Shown one piece after another: positions 35,645 through 44,450 of a stretch of 64,000 bases of DNA (its first letter is position 1; every line of letters begins with the position of its first letter). The notes beneath the pieces were generated by a model that had not been told where the DNA came from, did no database searches, and saw only the letters and a program-made list of their open reading frames with translations. The DNA comes from Sphingobium terrigena (GTDB lineage Bacteria > Pseudomonadota > Alphaproteobacteria > Sphingomonadales > Sphingomonadaceae). A program made the position numbers and the translations under genes. Location of the stretch: positions 124,001 to 188,000 of the forward strand of contig NZ_QVRA01000005.1 in NCBI RefSeq assembly GCF_003591655.1, written 5' to 3'.

Positions 35645-36400
35645 TCAGTTTGGGAAAACCGGTGGGATCGGCTGGAAAGGGTTGCTCGCCAGCGTTCCCG
35701 GTGCGGGATAGGCGATCTTGCTCTGGGCAAGTCCAAGGTCGATCAGCGTTTCGCAGGCCTTGTACGCCGCAAGTCCCGGATTGATCACGGGGCAGGGAAG
35801 CACCGAGGCAAGATAGGCGTGGGACTGGTACATGGTCGTCGAGCCAAGCATGATGACCTCCGCGCCATCCTGCTCGATCGCGGCACGTGCCTCGGCTTCC
35901 AACCTGGCAAAGACGATATCCTCCTTGCCGTTCAGCAGTTCGCGCGTGTCAGGGCGAACACCGATCTGTCGGACGGATGCGACCCTGCCGGCAAGACCAT
36001 ATTTCGAGATCGTTTCGGTGATCGCCCGGCGCCAGGGTTCCCACATCGTCACCACGGAGAAGCGGCCGCCCAGCTGGATCGCGAGCGAAAAAGCCGCTTG
36101 CGCCGCGCCGACCACGGGAATGGAAAGGCAGGAACGCAGGGCAGCGATCCCGGAATCGCTGGTCGAGAAGCTGCAGACGGCCGCGCAGCCCTGCTTTTGG
36201 GCATCAAGGCCAGCATCGAGCACGAAGGCATCGGCCAGCGTCGACTCATAGGCGCTATCGACAAGAGACGCACCAGTCCGGCAGCCGACAAATTCCAGGT
36301 CAATGTCCGGTCGCCGCAATGCTTGGGGAATTTGCGCGGCGAAATTGGCAAGTGCCTCGGATGGCAGCGGAACAGGAAGGATCATCCGGATTCGTTTCAC
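35645..36400 (-). CDS. Asp/Glu racemase superfamily protein (copy 1)
   Basis: About 251 residues from a GTG start (VKRIRMILPVPLPSEALANF) with AGGAAGGAA upstream. A longer frame from 36442 is possible, but the paralogue at 53824 aligns from this GTG. The first catalytic-type Cys is present in AVCSFSTSDSGIAAL, but the second is replaced: LGSTTMYQSH where active racemases have GCAGM-like sequence. So two-base racemisation is doubtful, and an isomerase, decarboxylase-like or lyase function is possible. It follows a TonB receptor gene directly, as does the second copy. Confidence 0.8.
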   Translation of the reverse strand: MKRIRMILPVPLPSEALANFAAQIPQALRRPDIDLEFVGCRTGASLVDSAYESTLADAFVLDAGLDAQKQGCAAVCSFSTSDSGIAALRSCLSIPVVGAAQAAFSLAIQLGGRFSVVTMWEPWRRAITETISKYGLAGRVASVRQIGVRPDTRELLNGKEDIVFARLEAEARAAIEQDGAEVIMLGSTTMYQSHAYLASVLPCPVINPGLAAYKACETLIDLGLAQSKIAYPAPGTLASNPFQPIPPVFPN

Positions 36401-36445
36401 GTCTTTCTTCCTTCCTGCGTCGCCGCAATCTGGGCTGTTCACTAC

Positions 36446-38965
36446 TTAGAAACTCACCCGCATCGAAACATTCCACCAACGAGGCGCACCGTAGCTTTCC
36501 TCATTGCAGCCGCAGAGCGTCGCGAGGTTGAACGTGACGCCACGGTAACGCTTGTCGAAGATATTCTCGACACCAAAGCCGATCTTGTAGCGCTCGTCCC
36601 CGGTGGTGAAAAAGATGTGGGCGTTGGCGAGGAAATATGCGTCGATCACGTCCGCATCGAAATTGCGGATATTGCCGTAGACCTTGCTGCGCCAGCTTCC
36701 GTCCAGATTGAAGGAGAGGTTGCCGCCCAGCACCGTCTGCGGGACAGTATAGGCGATCTGGCCGGAGAAGGTCTTTTCCGGCGTGAAGCTCGGCTTGACA
36801 TCCGTGATGAGGCCGGGCGCCAGCACGAGATCATAGACCTTGGCGTCGAGCAGTGAAACGCCGAGTCCGATGTGGAGTCCCCTGACAGGCCGCAGGTTGA
36901 GCGATGCCTCGAAACCGTAGATGCGCGCATCGTTGTTGGAGACGATGCCGGACACATTGGCGAAGGTGAAGGCCTGATAGTCTTTATAGTCATAATAATA
37001 GGTCGCCGCGTCGAATGTCGCCTTGCCGTCCAGGAAAGTCGCCTTGAGGCCCAACTCATAGGCAGTAAGCGTTTCCGGCTTGTAAGGGATACGGTCGGGC
37101 GACAGCGAGGGCGATCCGTCGGGCAAGGCCGCGTTGTAGGCGCCCCCTTTCACGCCGCGACTGACACCCAAATACAGCAGCGTGTTGCTGTCGGGCCGAT
37201 ATTCGACCTGCGCCTTGCCGGCCCAGAGCGTCTTGGAACGCTTGTTTGCGAAAGAATCCCGCAACGGGAACAGGGCCGGGCCGAGGTCGAAATCATAATC
37301 ATTGACATTGGCGTGAGCGAAGGAATCGAAGCTGTATTCCTGATGCTCCCGAATGAGGCGGCCGCCCAGAATGAAGCTCAGCTTGGGCGCGAAATCATAT
37401 TCGATCTGCCCGAAGCCGGAGACAGATCGCGTTTCAAGGTGGATTTCATTGATGAGGTCGATGCCATCGGTCGCGAACGGTAGGCCGAAGCTCGCCGCGA
37501 AGATCGAGTTGCTCGGGGCCAGGAAGCCGGAATAGGCGTTCGTCTTCACATAGAGATAGTAGAAGCCCGTCACCCAGCGGAAAGGTCCCTTGCCGGTGCC
37601 GGCGAGCCGGACCTCCTGCGAGAAACTGCGCTGCCTGCTGTCGCCCAGGAAGTTGATCAGATTCTCGGGGCCTGCGTCGACGTCCGTGCCGTGCACGCTG
37701 AAGAAGCGACGATAGTTGCTGATCGAGACCAGTTCTGCCCCATCGAACTCATAGTTCAAATGAAGTGCGCCGTCATAGCTTTTGAGGTGGTTGAGATTGT
37801 CGAGCGCCCAGTCCTTCGAGACTGTCAGGCTCCTGGCGCTGGGCGCGCGAAAGCCGAAGAAATCGCCCCCCGGTGTCGGCCGAGTCTGTGTGGTGGGCAA
37901 TCCGTTCGTTCCGACATTCTCGCCATTGGGTCCGATGTTCATCCGCGTCTCGTCGGGACCGGCAAACTGGACATTGATCAGCCGGCCTTCGGCATCGAAC
38001 ACCCCGATCGTGGCCGTCGCATTGTAAGGGTTTTCGCCGAACCTTGTGCGCGCGAAAGAACCGGTGGCGCGGATGGTGAGACGCTCGGTCGGCTCGAACT
38101 GGATCTGCCCGCGCAGCCCGATCGTATTGTCGTTCCAGAGATCCTCGCAGCAATTCGGTCCGGGCGGCGTGGTGCCGGCCGCCAACGAGCTGACACCATA
38201 AGGGTAAATGTTCTTGAGGATCGGGTCGAAACGGTTGAACAGACCGGACAGGCGGATTTGGACCTTCTCGCCAAGCGGAAAACCGATCGCGCCTTCGGCC
38301 CGGACGTGGTTGAAGCGCCCATAGCTCAGGTCGAGAAATCCGTTGGCCGTGTCGGATGGCCGGTTCGGAATGAAATGCACCAGGCCGCCCGTTGCATTGC
38401 GACCGAACAGCGTGCCCTGGGGCCCTTTGAGCACTTCCACGCGCTGAATATCGAAGGTGCCGAACAACTGGCCGTTGAGATTGGGAATATAGGTGTCGTC
38501 GACATAGGCTGCGACCGGACCCTCGATGAAGTCGCCGAAGTCGTTCTGCACAACACCACGGATAGAGAATTGCGAGTTTTGTCCGCCGGAGGTGCTCGAA
38601 ATGGAGAGGCCCGGTGTCAGCCTCGCAATGTCGATCGATGAGCCTGCCCCCATTTCCCTCAACTGCTGGCCGCTGAACGCCGTGATCGCGATACCGACAT
38701 CCTGAATGCTCTGTTCCCGGCGCTGGGCGGTAACAACGATTTCTCCATCGCTGCCGCTCTGATCGCTGGACGTCTGTGCCGTCGCGGATTGAGCGCTGCC
38801 GAAGATCATGACTGCAAGCGCTGCCTGTGCGGTGGCGTCGGACAGCCTGCGGGTGATCTTTCCGCATTCACGGACTTGTCGGTCCGACCGTTCAGGTAAC
38901 CCTCGCCACATATGAGGCGCAAAATGTCTCATCATCCCGAAGTCCCCCTTCTTTTCGCTGGTCAT
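36446..38965 (-). CDS. TonB-dependent receptor (copy 1)
   Basis: Up to 839 residues. In-frame ATGs at 38965 (GGAGG only 3 bp upstream), 38935 and 38932 are possible starts. A signal-like region ending SAQSATAQ precedes the TonB box-like EIVVTAQRREQ and the plug (IQDVGIAITAFSGQQLREMG, SIRGVVQNDF, VEVLKGPQGTLFGRNATGG). A long beta-barrel follows and ends RWWNVSMRVSF with the terminal Phe. Such receptors import scarce or bulky substrates through the outer membrane. Placement with the Rieske genes and an operator word suggests uptake of the aromatic substrate. About 60-70% identical by eye to copy 2. Confidence 0.93.
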   Translation of the reverse strand: MTSEKKGDFGMMRHFAPHMWRGLPERSDRQVRECGKITRRLSDATAQAALAVMIFGSAQSATAQTSSDQSGSDGEIVVTAQRREQSIQDVGIAITAFSGQQLREMGAGSSIDIARLTPGLSISSTSGGQNSQFSIRGVVQNDFGDFIEGPVAAYVDDTYIPNLNGQLFGTFDIQRVEVLKGPQGTLFGRNATGGLVHFIPNRPSDTANGFLDLSYGRFNHVRAEGAIGFPLGEKVQIRLSGLFNRFDPILKNIYPYGVSSLAAGTTPPGPNCCEDLWNDNTIGLRGQIQFEPTERLTIRATGSFARTRFGENPYNATATIGVFDAEGRLINVQFAGPDETRMNIGPNGENVGTNGLPTTQTRPTPGGDFFGFRAPSARSLTVSKDWALDNLNHLKSYDGALHLNYEFDGAELVSISNYRRFFSVHGTDVDAGPENLINFLGDSRQRSFSQEVRLAGTGKGPFRWVTGFYYLYVKTNAYSGFLAPSNSIFAASFGLPFATDGIDLINEIHLETRSVSGFGQIEYDFAPKLSFILGGRLIREHQEYSFDSFAHANVNDYDFDLGPALFPLRDSFANKRSKTLWAGKAQVEYRPDSNTLLYLGVSRGVKGGAYNAALPDGSPSLSPDRIPYKPETLTAYELGLKATFLDGKATFDAATYYYDYKDYQAFTFANVSGIVSNNDARIYGFEASLNLRPVRGLHIGLGVSLLDAKVYDLVLAPGLITDVKPSFTPEKTFSGQIAYTVPQTVLGGNLSFNLDGSWRSKVYGNIRNFDADVIDAYFLANAHIFFTTGDERYKIGFGVENIFDKRYRGVTFNLATLCGCNEESYGAPRWWNVSMRVSF

Positions 38966-38992
38966 AGCCCTCCTTGAGCAATATGGTGCACC

Positions 38993-39005
38993 GTATACCG
39001 GATTC
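38993..39005. promoter_or_regulatory. GntR-type operator word, site 3 (degenerate, inverted)
   Basis: GTATACCGGATTC matches the reverse complement of the 13-mer (GTATACCGAATAC) at 11 of 13 positions. It lies 27 bp upstream of the receptor's first ATG. Confidence 0.45.
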
Positions 39006-39069
39006 GACCCGTGTCAAGACGACCAGCGGCTGGCTATTGTGAATTGAGCGGCCTTCTGGTCCTATTTAG

Positions 39070-39082
39070 GTATTCGGTATAC
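39070..39082. promoter_or_regulatory. GntR-type operator word, site 4
   Basis: A perfect GTATTCGGTATAC lies 33 bp upstream of the Rieske oxygenase start codon, in the divergent gap shared with the TonB receptor. Confidence 0.65.
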
Positions 39083-39115
39083 ATATATGAGAACGAGCAA
39101 GGATAAGAGATCTGC

Positions 39116-40327
39116 ATGAGCGATGCCGACACCGCGCGCCGCAAGGAGGCACGGAAATTCGCTTCGGGCCGAAACTGGGATTCCTGGCCGCAATATCAGG
39201 CTGCAGCCGGAGGGTTGCAGAATTACTGGTATCCCGTGGCCTGGTCCGACCGGCTGGGCAGGAAGCCGCTGGCCGTGCAAGTGTGCGGCCTCAACATTGT
39301 CCTGATGCGCTCGCGGGCTGGCAAGCCCCATGCGCTGCAGGACAGATGCCCGCATCGCGGCGTCAGGCTCTCACAGGGCAGCCAGCAGTTTCCCGACACT
39401 TTGAGCTGCCCCTATCATGGCTGGACCTATCGCCTGTCCGACGGCGAGATGGTGGCGGCGATCACTGATGGTCCGGACTCACGCATGTGCGGTGCTGTGG
39501 CGGTGCGCACCTATCCCGCGGAAGATCGGCTTGGGCTCGTCTGGATATTCGTCGGAGATCGCCCCCCGCATCCCCTGGACGATCAGTTGCCGGAAGAACT
39601 GGTCGCGCCGCCGCCGTTTGCCGTCGGCGGTCGTATCGAAGAGCGCGAAGGCAACTGGCGTCTCTACGCCGAAAACGGTTTTGACGAAGGGCACGCCAAA
39701 TATCTGCACCGCACGGCGCTATGGCGCATCTTCAAGGTCATGCCGACCTGGAACAAGATTCACATAGAGCGCGACGGTCGCTGGCTGTACCGCGTGGAGG
39801 ACGAGCGGCACTGGGAAGCCGATTTTCCGGGTCTCGGCCGATGGACTAACATGCGCTGGTGGAAGCTCAAGCCACGACAAATGGAAGGGAGAATGCTTGG
39901 CAACACCGGTGGTTCGGCGCACAACGATCCCTATATCGCGTCGCTTCCGCTCAAGGGCTTCGCATCCTTGTCGCTGCCAGGCGTGCTGCGCATCGCCTAT
40001 CCGCAGTTCATCCACTATGAGTTTTACGTGCCCGTCGATGAGAATCGCACCCGTTATGTCGGCTTGATGGTGCAGTTCAAGCGAGGCCTCGCCCGGCTGG
40101 GATTCTATCTTCACTATCTCACGGTCATCCGCTGGCTCTTTCACGGGCAGTTCTCCGGCCAGGACCACTGGATGGTCGCGGAGACCGACGCCCCGCCCGA
40201 GCGCCTCTATCGGCCGGACGTTTCGGTCATCGAGTGGCGCCGCCTGTTTTCTGAAGTCGACCCCGGTTGCGGCAAGGCGTCTGCGCAACCGGCGAACCCC
40301 ACCGTTTCCGACCGGGGAGAGGCATGA
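39116..40327 (+). CDS. Rieske non-haem iron oxygenase
   Basis: A 403-residue oxygenase. The Rieske [2Fe-2S] motif is DRCPHRGVRLSQG ... LSCPYHGWTY (residues ~80-105). The mononuclear iron site is NGFDEGHAKYLHRTALW (~190). The domain arrangement resembles single-component VanA/pheophorbide-type monooxygenases more than alpha-beta dioxygenases. It probably hydroxylates or demethylates an aromatic substrate ahead of ring cleavage. A dedicated reductase is not seen next to it. The stop codon overlaps the following hydrolase start (ATGATG). Confidence 0.92.
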   Translation: MSDADTARRKEARKFASGRNWDSWPQYQAAAGGLQNYWYPVAWSDRLGRKPLAVQVCGLNIVLMRSRAGKPHALQDRCPHRGVRLSQGSQQFPDTLSCPYHGWTYRLSDGEMVAAITDGPDSRMCGAVAVRTYPAEDRLGLVWIFVGDRPPHPLDDQLPEELVAPPPFAVGGRIEEREGNWRLYAENGFDEGHAKYLHRTALWRIFKVMPTWNKIHIERDGRWLYRVEDERHWEADFPGLGRWTNMRWWKLKPRQMEGRMLGNTGGSAHNDPYIASLPLKGFASLSLPGVLRIAYPQFIHYEFYVPVDENRTRYVGLMVQFKRGLARLGFYLHYLTVIRWLFHGQFSGQDHWMVAETDAPPERLYRPDVSVIEWRRLFSEVDPGCGKASAQPANPTVSDRGEA

Positions 40328-41196
40328 TGCAACTCGCACCCACGCCCGCGCCCGCAGGTCGCCTTTTGCAGGTAGATGGCCGGACCTATCATCTTGTGGA
40401 AATCGGAGATGGGCCGCCCACGATCTTTCTCCATGGTGGTGGTCCGGGCTGCACCGCCTGGTCAGACTTCGGTGTCGTTGCGCCGCTTTTCGCCCGGGAT
40501 CGTTGGTGCATCCTTCCCGACCTGCTGCAATATGGCAGGTCTGACAAGGCGCCGATCTTCGGCCCGATGTGGACCTTTCATGCCTGCTCCATCATCGGGC
40601 TGCTCGATGTTCTGAACATCGCGCGCGCCGACTTCATCTGCAATTCATGGGGTGGGACGATAGCCCTGTGCCTGGCAGCACAATATCCTGACCGGGTGCG
40701 TTCTCTCACGATCACCGGATCGATGCCGGTCTTCTATGGCCCGCTGGCTCCGCTGCCGGAAGGCGGACGGCGCGGTCGCAACGCGCGCGACATCTATTAT
40801 GGCGGCGAAGGGCCGACGCTCGAGAAGATGCGCCAACTTATCGCGCGGCTGGAGTGGTACGACGCTGATCTGCTTCCGCCGGAGACGGTAGAGATGCGCT
40901 ATCGTCAGAGCCTGGATCCCGGTGAGATGGCACTTGCCGCCCGATCCGACAGCCCTCGTGGCGAATGGCAGGATCTGGCTGCGGAACTAACCCAGGTGAA
41001 GTGTCCGACATTGTTCTGCTGGGGAATGAACGACGCCTTCCTTCAGCCCGATTACCCGCTGATGCTCTCGCGCATGGTCCAGCGCGGGCAGCTTCACATA
41101 TTGGACGCCTGCTCGCATCACCTCCAGGAGGAAAGACCCGAGCACTATTACCTCATCGTCCGGTCCTTTCTCGATCAGCCCGACGAGCAGGACTGA
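40324..41196 (+). CDS. Meta-cleavage product hydrolase-like alpha/beta hydrolase
   Basis: A 290-residue alpha/beta hydrolase. Oxyanion motif LHGGGPGCTAWSDF (about residue 37), nucleophile elbow CNSWGGT (about 107), acid in WGMNDAF and a C-terminal HHLQ histidine. HGGGPG plus NSxGG is the signature of C-C bond hydrolases such as MhpC, BphD and XylF, which split the ring-opened meta-cleavage product into a dienoate and a short acid. The two adjacent ATGs (40324, 40327) are both usable. It is part of a tight rightward operon. Confidence 0.9.
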   Translation: MMQLAPTPAPAGRLLQVDGRTYHLVEIGDGPPTIFLHGGGPGCTAWSDFGVVAPLFARDRWCILPDLLQYGRSDKAPIFGPMWTFHACSIIGLLDVLNIARADFICNSWGGTIALCLAAQYPDRVRSLTITGSMPVFYGPLAPLPEGGRRGRNARDIYYGGEGPTLEKMRQLIARLEWYDADLLPPETVEMRYRQSLDPGEMALAARSDSPRGEWQDLAAELTQVKCPTLFCWGMNDAFLQPDYPLMLSRMVQRGQLHILDACSHHLQEERPEHYYLIVRSFLDQPDEQD

Positions 41197-41251
41197 TGGC
41201 CTGGCTGAAGCGAAAATTCGTCTATTGGCTGTTGATCTGCGCCAGCGGAAC

Positions 41252-42586
41252 ATGGGTCGGCGCGCCCGATCGGGACCGCCGTCCTTGAGTCTGCCGCCCT
41301 CCTTGCGCCGATCTTTCGAGCAGGCCTGTTCGCATATCAGTCGCGACCGACTCGCCGATATATTGGCCATGCTTGTCGACACGCCTTCGCCCACTGGCGG
41401 GGAAGCGCCGCTCGCCCGGCGCATCGCCGCGCATCTGGGTGGCCTCGGCATTGAAGCGTGCGAGCAGCGGCTGCAGGCGGAGCAATCCAACGCCGTCGGC
41501 TGGCTGGGTGGATCGGGCGGCGGCGCTTCCCTGTTGCTCTACAGCCCGATCGACACCGTCACGTCGAACGATGCCGAGGAGGATCTGCCCTGGGCGGGCA
41601 ACGCGCTGCGGGCCGACATGCGGGCGAACGCATGGCGAGAGAACGATACGTTGTTCGGACTTGGTGCCCAGAACCCGAAGGGGCACGCGGCCTGCATAGT
41701 GATGGCGGCGGAAGCATTGGTCCGCGCGAAGGCACCCCTAGCGGGGCAACTCCGTCTAGGATTTGGCGCGGGCGGCATGCCGACCGACAGCCGCAGTAGC
41801 AAGGTTAAAGACACCGGCCATGGCGTGGGCTGCGCGCATATGCTGGCAGCTGGTCCACGCCCCGATTATGCGATCATTGCCAAGACCGGCTGGGCTGTGT
41901 CCTGGGAGGAGGTCGGCCTCGCCTGGTATGAAGTCCGGGTGCGGGGTACGCACACCTATGTCGGCAGCCGGCATTTGCTGCCCTATGCGAATGCGATCGA
42001 CCATATGGGCCGCGTGGTCCGGGCGCTTGAACAATGGTTCCCGCTCTGGACCGAGCGGAACCGTTCTGGCCTCGTCGCACCGCAAGGCGTGGTCTCCTTC
42101 ATCGAAGGCGGAGCTTCGCGAACGGCAGCATTCACACCTGCGGAATGCCGCATCCGCTTCGATCTGCGCCTGAATCCGCGCACGATTCCAGCTGAGGCGG
42201 ACGAAGCGATCGGCCTGTTCCTCGATGAATTGTCAGCATCTGATAGCGTCGACCTTTCCTGGCGCAGGCTTCTCGCCATACCGGGCACGTCCACGCCGGA
42301 AGACAACTGGATCATCCGTTCCACCATAGCAGGATGGGAGGAACTGGAAGGCGGGGTTCACACGGCCATACCCGGACTTTCGGGCGCGACCGACGCGAAC
42401 ATCCTGCGCGCGCACGGCGTGCCGACAGCGCGGGTCGGGCTGCCCAAGGCGCCGCTTGATGATCTCGATTTTCAGCTGGGTATGAACGCTGCCTACTTGC
42501 CGCATATGGAGCGATTGACCCGCCTCCTGGTCCACAGTGCGCTCGCGACCTGCAATCGCCCGTCGGACGGAGGGAGGGATGGCTGA
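41252..42586 (+). CDS. M20-family-like amidohydrolase with degenerate metal site
   Basis: About 444 residues with the M20/ArgE-DapE shape: an N-terminal catalytic-type domain, a lid domain at ~195-310 (RVRGTHTYVGSRHLLPYANA) and a C-terminal return. The usual metal motifs are altered. GHxD is LLYSPIDTV, the RGAxDMKG aspartate is Asn in GLGAQNPKGHAA, and the EExG pair is absent (GAGGMPTDSRS). It may bind fewer metals, use another mechanism, or be non-enzymatic. The start is uncertain (TTG at 41225 is also possible). The gene sits between the C-C hydrolase and the extradiol dioxygenase, overlapping the latter. Confidence 0.75.
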   Translation: MGRRARSGPPSLSLPPSLRRSFEQACSHISRDRLADILAMLVDTPSPTGGEAPLARRIAAHLGGLGIEACEQRLQAEQSNAVGWLGGSGGGASLLLYSPIDTVTSNDAEEDLPWAGNALRADMRANAWRENDTLFGLGAQNPKGHAACIVMAAEALVRAKAPLAGQLRLGFGAGGMPTDSRSSKVKDTGHGVGCAHMLAAGPRPDYAIIAKTGWAVSWEEVGLAWYEVRVRGTHTYVGSRHLLPYANAIDHMGRVVRALEQWFPLWTERNRSGLVAPQGVVSFIEGGASRTAAFTPAECRIRFDLRLNPRTIPAEADEAIGLFLDELSASDSVDLSWRRLLAIPGTSTPEDNWIIRSTIAGWEELEGGVHTAIPGLSGATDANILRAHGVPTARVGLPKAPLDDLDFQLGMNAAYLPHMERLTRLLVHSALATCNRPSDGGRDG

Positions 42587-43520
42587 GATCGTCCTGGGGA
42601 TCGGCGCGTCGCACACAACGCTCATGAACACAGCCTGGGAAGTGGTCGACCATCTCGATCGAGCCCATCGGTTCCGTGATGCACTGCGCGAGGCGGCAAG
42701 GCGGCTTGCTGTCGCTGAACCGGAAGCCGTCATCATCGTCGGTTCCAACCACTTTCGCGGCTTCTGGCTCGACCTGATGCCGGCTTTCACCATCGGCGTG
42801 GACGAGGTTCTTTCCGGTGGTGAACATGGCACGCCCGCTGGAAGCCTGCCCTCCGCCCCGGCCCTGGCCCGACACATCTGCGATTTCCTGGTTGCGCGGG
42901 ATTTCGACATCGCCTTCTCGACCCGCCTCACGGTCGATCATGGCATCAGCCATGCCTATCAGTGGCTGATAGAAGATCTCTCAGTCCCGATCGTGCCGAT
43001 CGTCATCAATTGTTTCGCGCCTCCGCTGCCATCCCTCACGCGCGCCCTCTCCTTCGGCGTGAAGCTGCGTGATGCAATATTATCGAGCGATCTCGAACGG
43101 GTGGCCGTCATCGGCACCGGTGGCCTGTCTCATACCCTGCCGTTCCCCGACTGGCGCTTGCCCAAAAGCGACGATGATCGCTTCCTTGTCGACTCCTGGC
43201 GCGAGGGGCGCGGTCGCTGGCGGGATTTTGAGAGCCGCCGCCGCGTGATCGTGACCGGTGCGCCAGCCACCCTGAATGAGGAATTCGATCGGTCGTTTCT
43301 CAGTGCCCTTGAAGACGGAAGATCTGCTGCGTTCGTCGAGGCTCTCGATGATGAGGCTCTTGTTCGCGTGGCCGGCAATGGCGCCGCCGAAATTCGAGCC
43401 TGGCTGACCATGGCGGCAGTCATGGCACATAAACCCAGTCAAACACTCGCCTATTCTCCCATGCCGGAATGGCTCACCGGCATGGCGGTGGCCATCATAG
43501 CCAATGGAGCATCTTCATGA
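42579..43520 (+). CDS. Class III extradiol ring-cleavage dioxygenase (MhpB/LigB type)
   Basis: A 313-residue protein of the LigB superfamily. Matches to MhpB-type enzymes run along the whole chain: GASHTT (metal His), VIIVGSNHFRGFWLDLMPAF, RLTVDHGISHAYQWL, VIGTGGLSHTLPFP and the C-terminal LVRVAGNGAAEIRAWLTMAA. These enzymes use Fe(II) to cleave catechol-type rings between a hydroxylated and a neighbouring carbon. The ATG lies 8 bp inside the preceding gene's 3' end and follows GGAGGGAGG. It is the ring-opening step of the cluster. Confidence 0.9.
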   Translation: MAEIVLGIGASHTTLMNTAWEVVDHLDRAHRFRDALREAARRLAVAEPEAVIIVGSNHFRGFWLDLMPAFTIGVDEVLSGGEHGTPAGSLPSAPALARHICDFLVARDFDIAFSTRLTVDHGISHAYQWLIEDLSVPIVPIVINCFAPPLPSLTRALSFGVKLRDAILSSDLERVAVIGTGGLSHTLPFPDWRLPKSDDDRFLVDSWREGRGRWRDFESRRRVIVTGAPATLNEEFDRSFLSALEDGRSAAFVEALDDEALVRVAGNGAAEIRAWLTMAAVMAHKPSQTLAYSPMPEWLTGMAVAIIANGASS

Positions 43521-44392
43521 CGATATGGACCGACCTCATCGGTATCGAGTTTTCCCTGAGCTTTGTCAGCGCCGCCAGCGTCCGCACCAGAGCGCTGATT
43601 GCAGGCAAGGGTGACGACGTGATCATGCTCCACGGCACAAGCGGCCATCTTGAGGCATTCAGCCGTAACATTGTCCCTCATGTCGAGGCGGGCTTTCGAT
43701 GCCACGCAATCGACATGTTGGGGCATGGATATACAGACAAGCCGAACGCCAGCAGGGAGATTCCCGACTATGCCCGGCACATACTGGACTATCTCGATGC
43801 GCAGGGCATCGAACGCGCACATTTCATCGGCGAATCGCTTGGTGGCTGGGTTAGCGGCTGGATCGCCATCCATCATCCTGAACGAGTAGTAAGTCTCCAA
43901 CTGGTGGCAGCAGGGGGTACCAAGGCGGACCCCGAGGTCATGAAGCGCATTAAGGAGAGCACGCGGCGCGCAGTGCTGACGGACGACATCGAGCTTACGC
44001 GAGGCCGGTTACGCTTGCTCATGCACGAGGCCGCGGATGCGACGGAGGAACTCGTCGAGGTACGACACAGAATCTATCATGAACCGGATTTCGTGGCGAA
44101 TATTGACCGCCTGTTAGCCCTTCAGGAGTTAGAGATACGCCTGCGTAACATCCTGCGCTCCGCCGACCTCGCCCGCATCGCGGCACCGACGCTCATTGTC
44201 TGGGGCCGCAACAATCCGTTCGGCGATGTGCCCGAGGCAACTGCGATGAATGCCGCCATTCCTGGGTCACAGCTTGAACTGTTCGACGCGTGCGGGCACT
44301 GGCCCCAGCACGAGCAATCAGACAAGTTTAATACGATGTCCATCGCCTTCCTCCAGCCCCCGCCAAAGCTCATCGAGATCGGTGGCGATTGA
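43517..44392 (+). CDS. Alpha/beta hydrolase, probable meta-cleavage pathway
   Basis: A 291-residue alpha/beta hydrolase. Oxyanion HGTSGHLEAF, nucleophile elbow IGESLGGWVSGW, acid in WGRNNPFGDVP, and the C-terminal His in CGHWPQHEQ. GxSxGG followed by W and the CGHWPQxE ending is typical of 2-hydroxymuconate-semialdehyde hydrolase-like enzymes. With the enzyme at 40324 there are thus two candidate C-C hydrolases in one operon. One may act on an ester or amide instead. The start overlaps the dioxygenase stop (ATGA). Confidence 0.88.
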   Translation: MTIWTDLIGIEFSLSFVSAASVRTRALIAGKGDDVIMLHGTSGHLEAFSRNIVPHVEAGFRCHAIDMLGHGYTDKPNASREIPDYARHILDYLDAQGIERAHFIGESLGGWVSGWIAIHHPERVVSLQLVAAGGTKADPEVMKRIKESTRRAVLTDDIELTRGRLRLLMHEAADATEELVEVRHRIYHEPDFVANIDRLLALQELEIRLRNILRSADLARIAAPTLIVWGRNNPFGDVPEATAMNAAIPGSQLELFDACGHWPQHEQSDKFNTMSIAFLQPPPKLIEIGGD

Positions 44393-44401
44393 TTGCCGCT
44401 C

Positions 44402-44414
44402 GTATTCGGTATAC
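44402..44414. promoter_or_regulatory. GntR-type operator word, site 5
   Basis: A perfect GTATTCGGTATAC 36 bp upstream of the gntR start. It suggests autoregulation and supports the assignment of the 13-mer to this regulator. Confidence 0.65.
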
Positions 44415-44450
44415 GAGCCGCCCTTGACCGGGAACAATAGGAGAAGGAAT

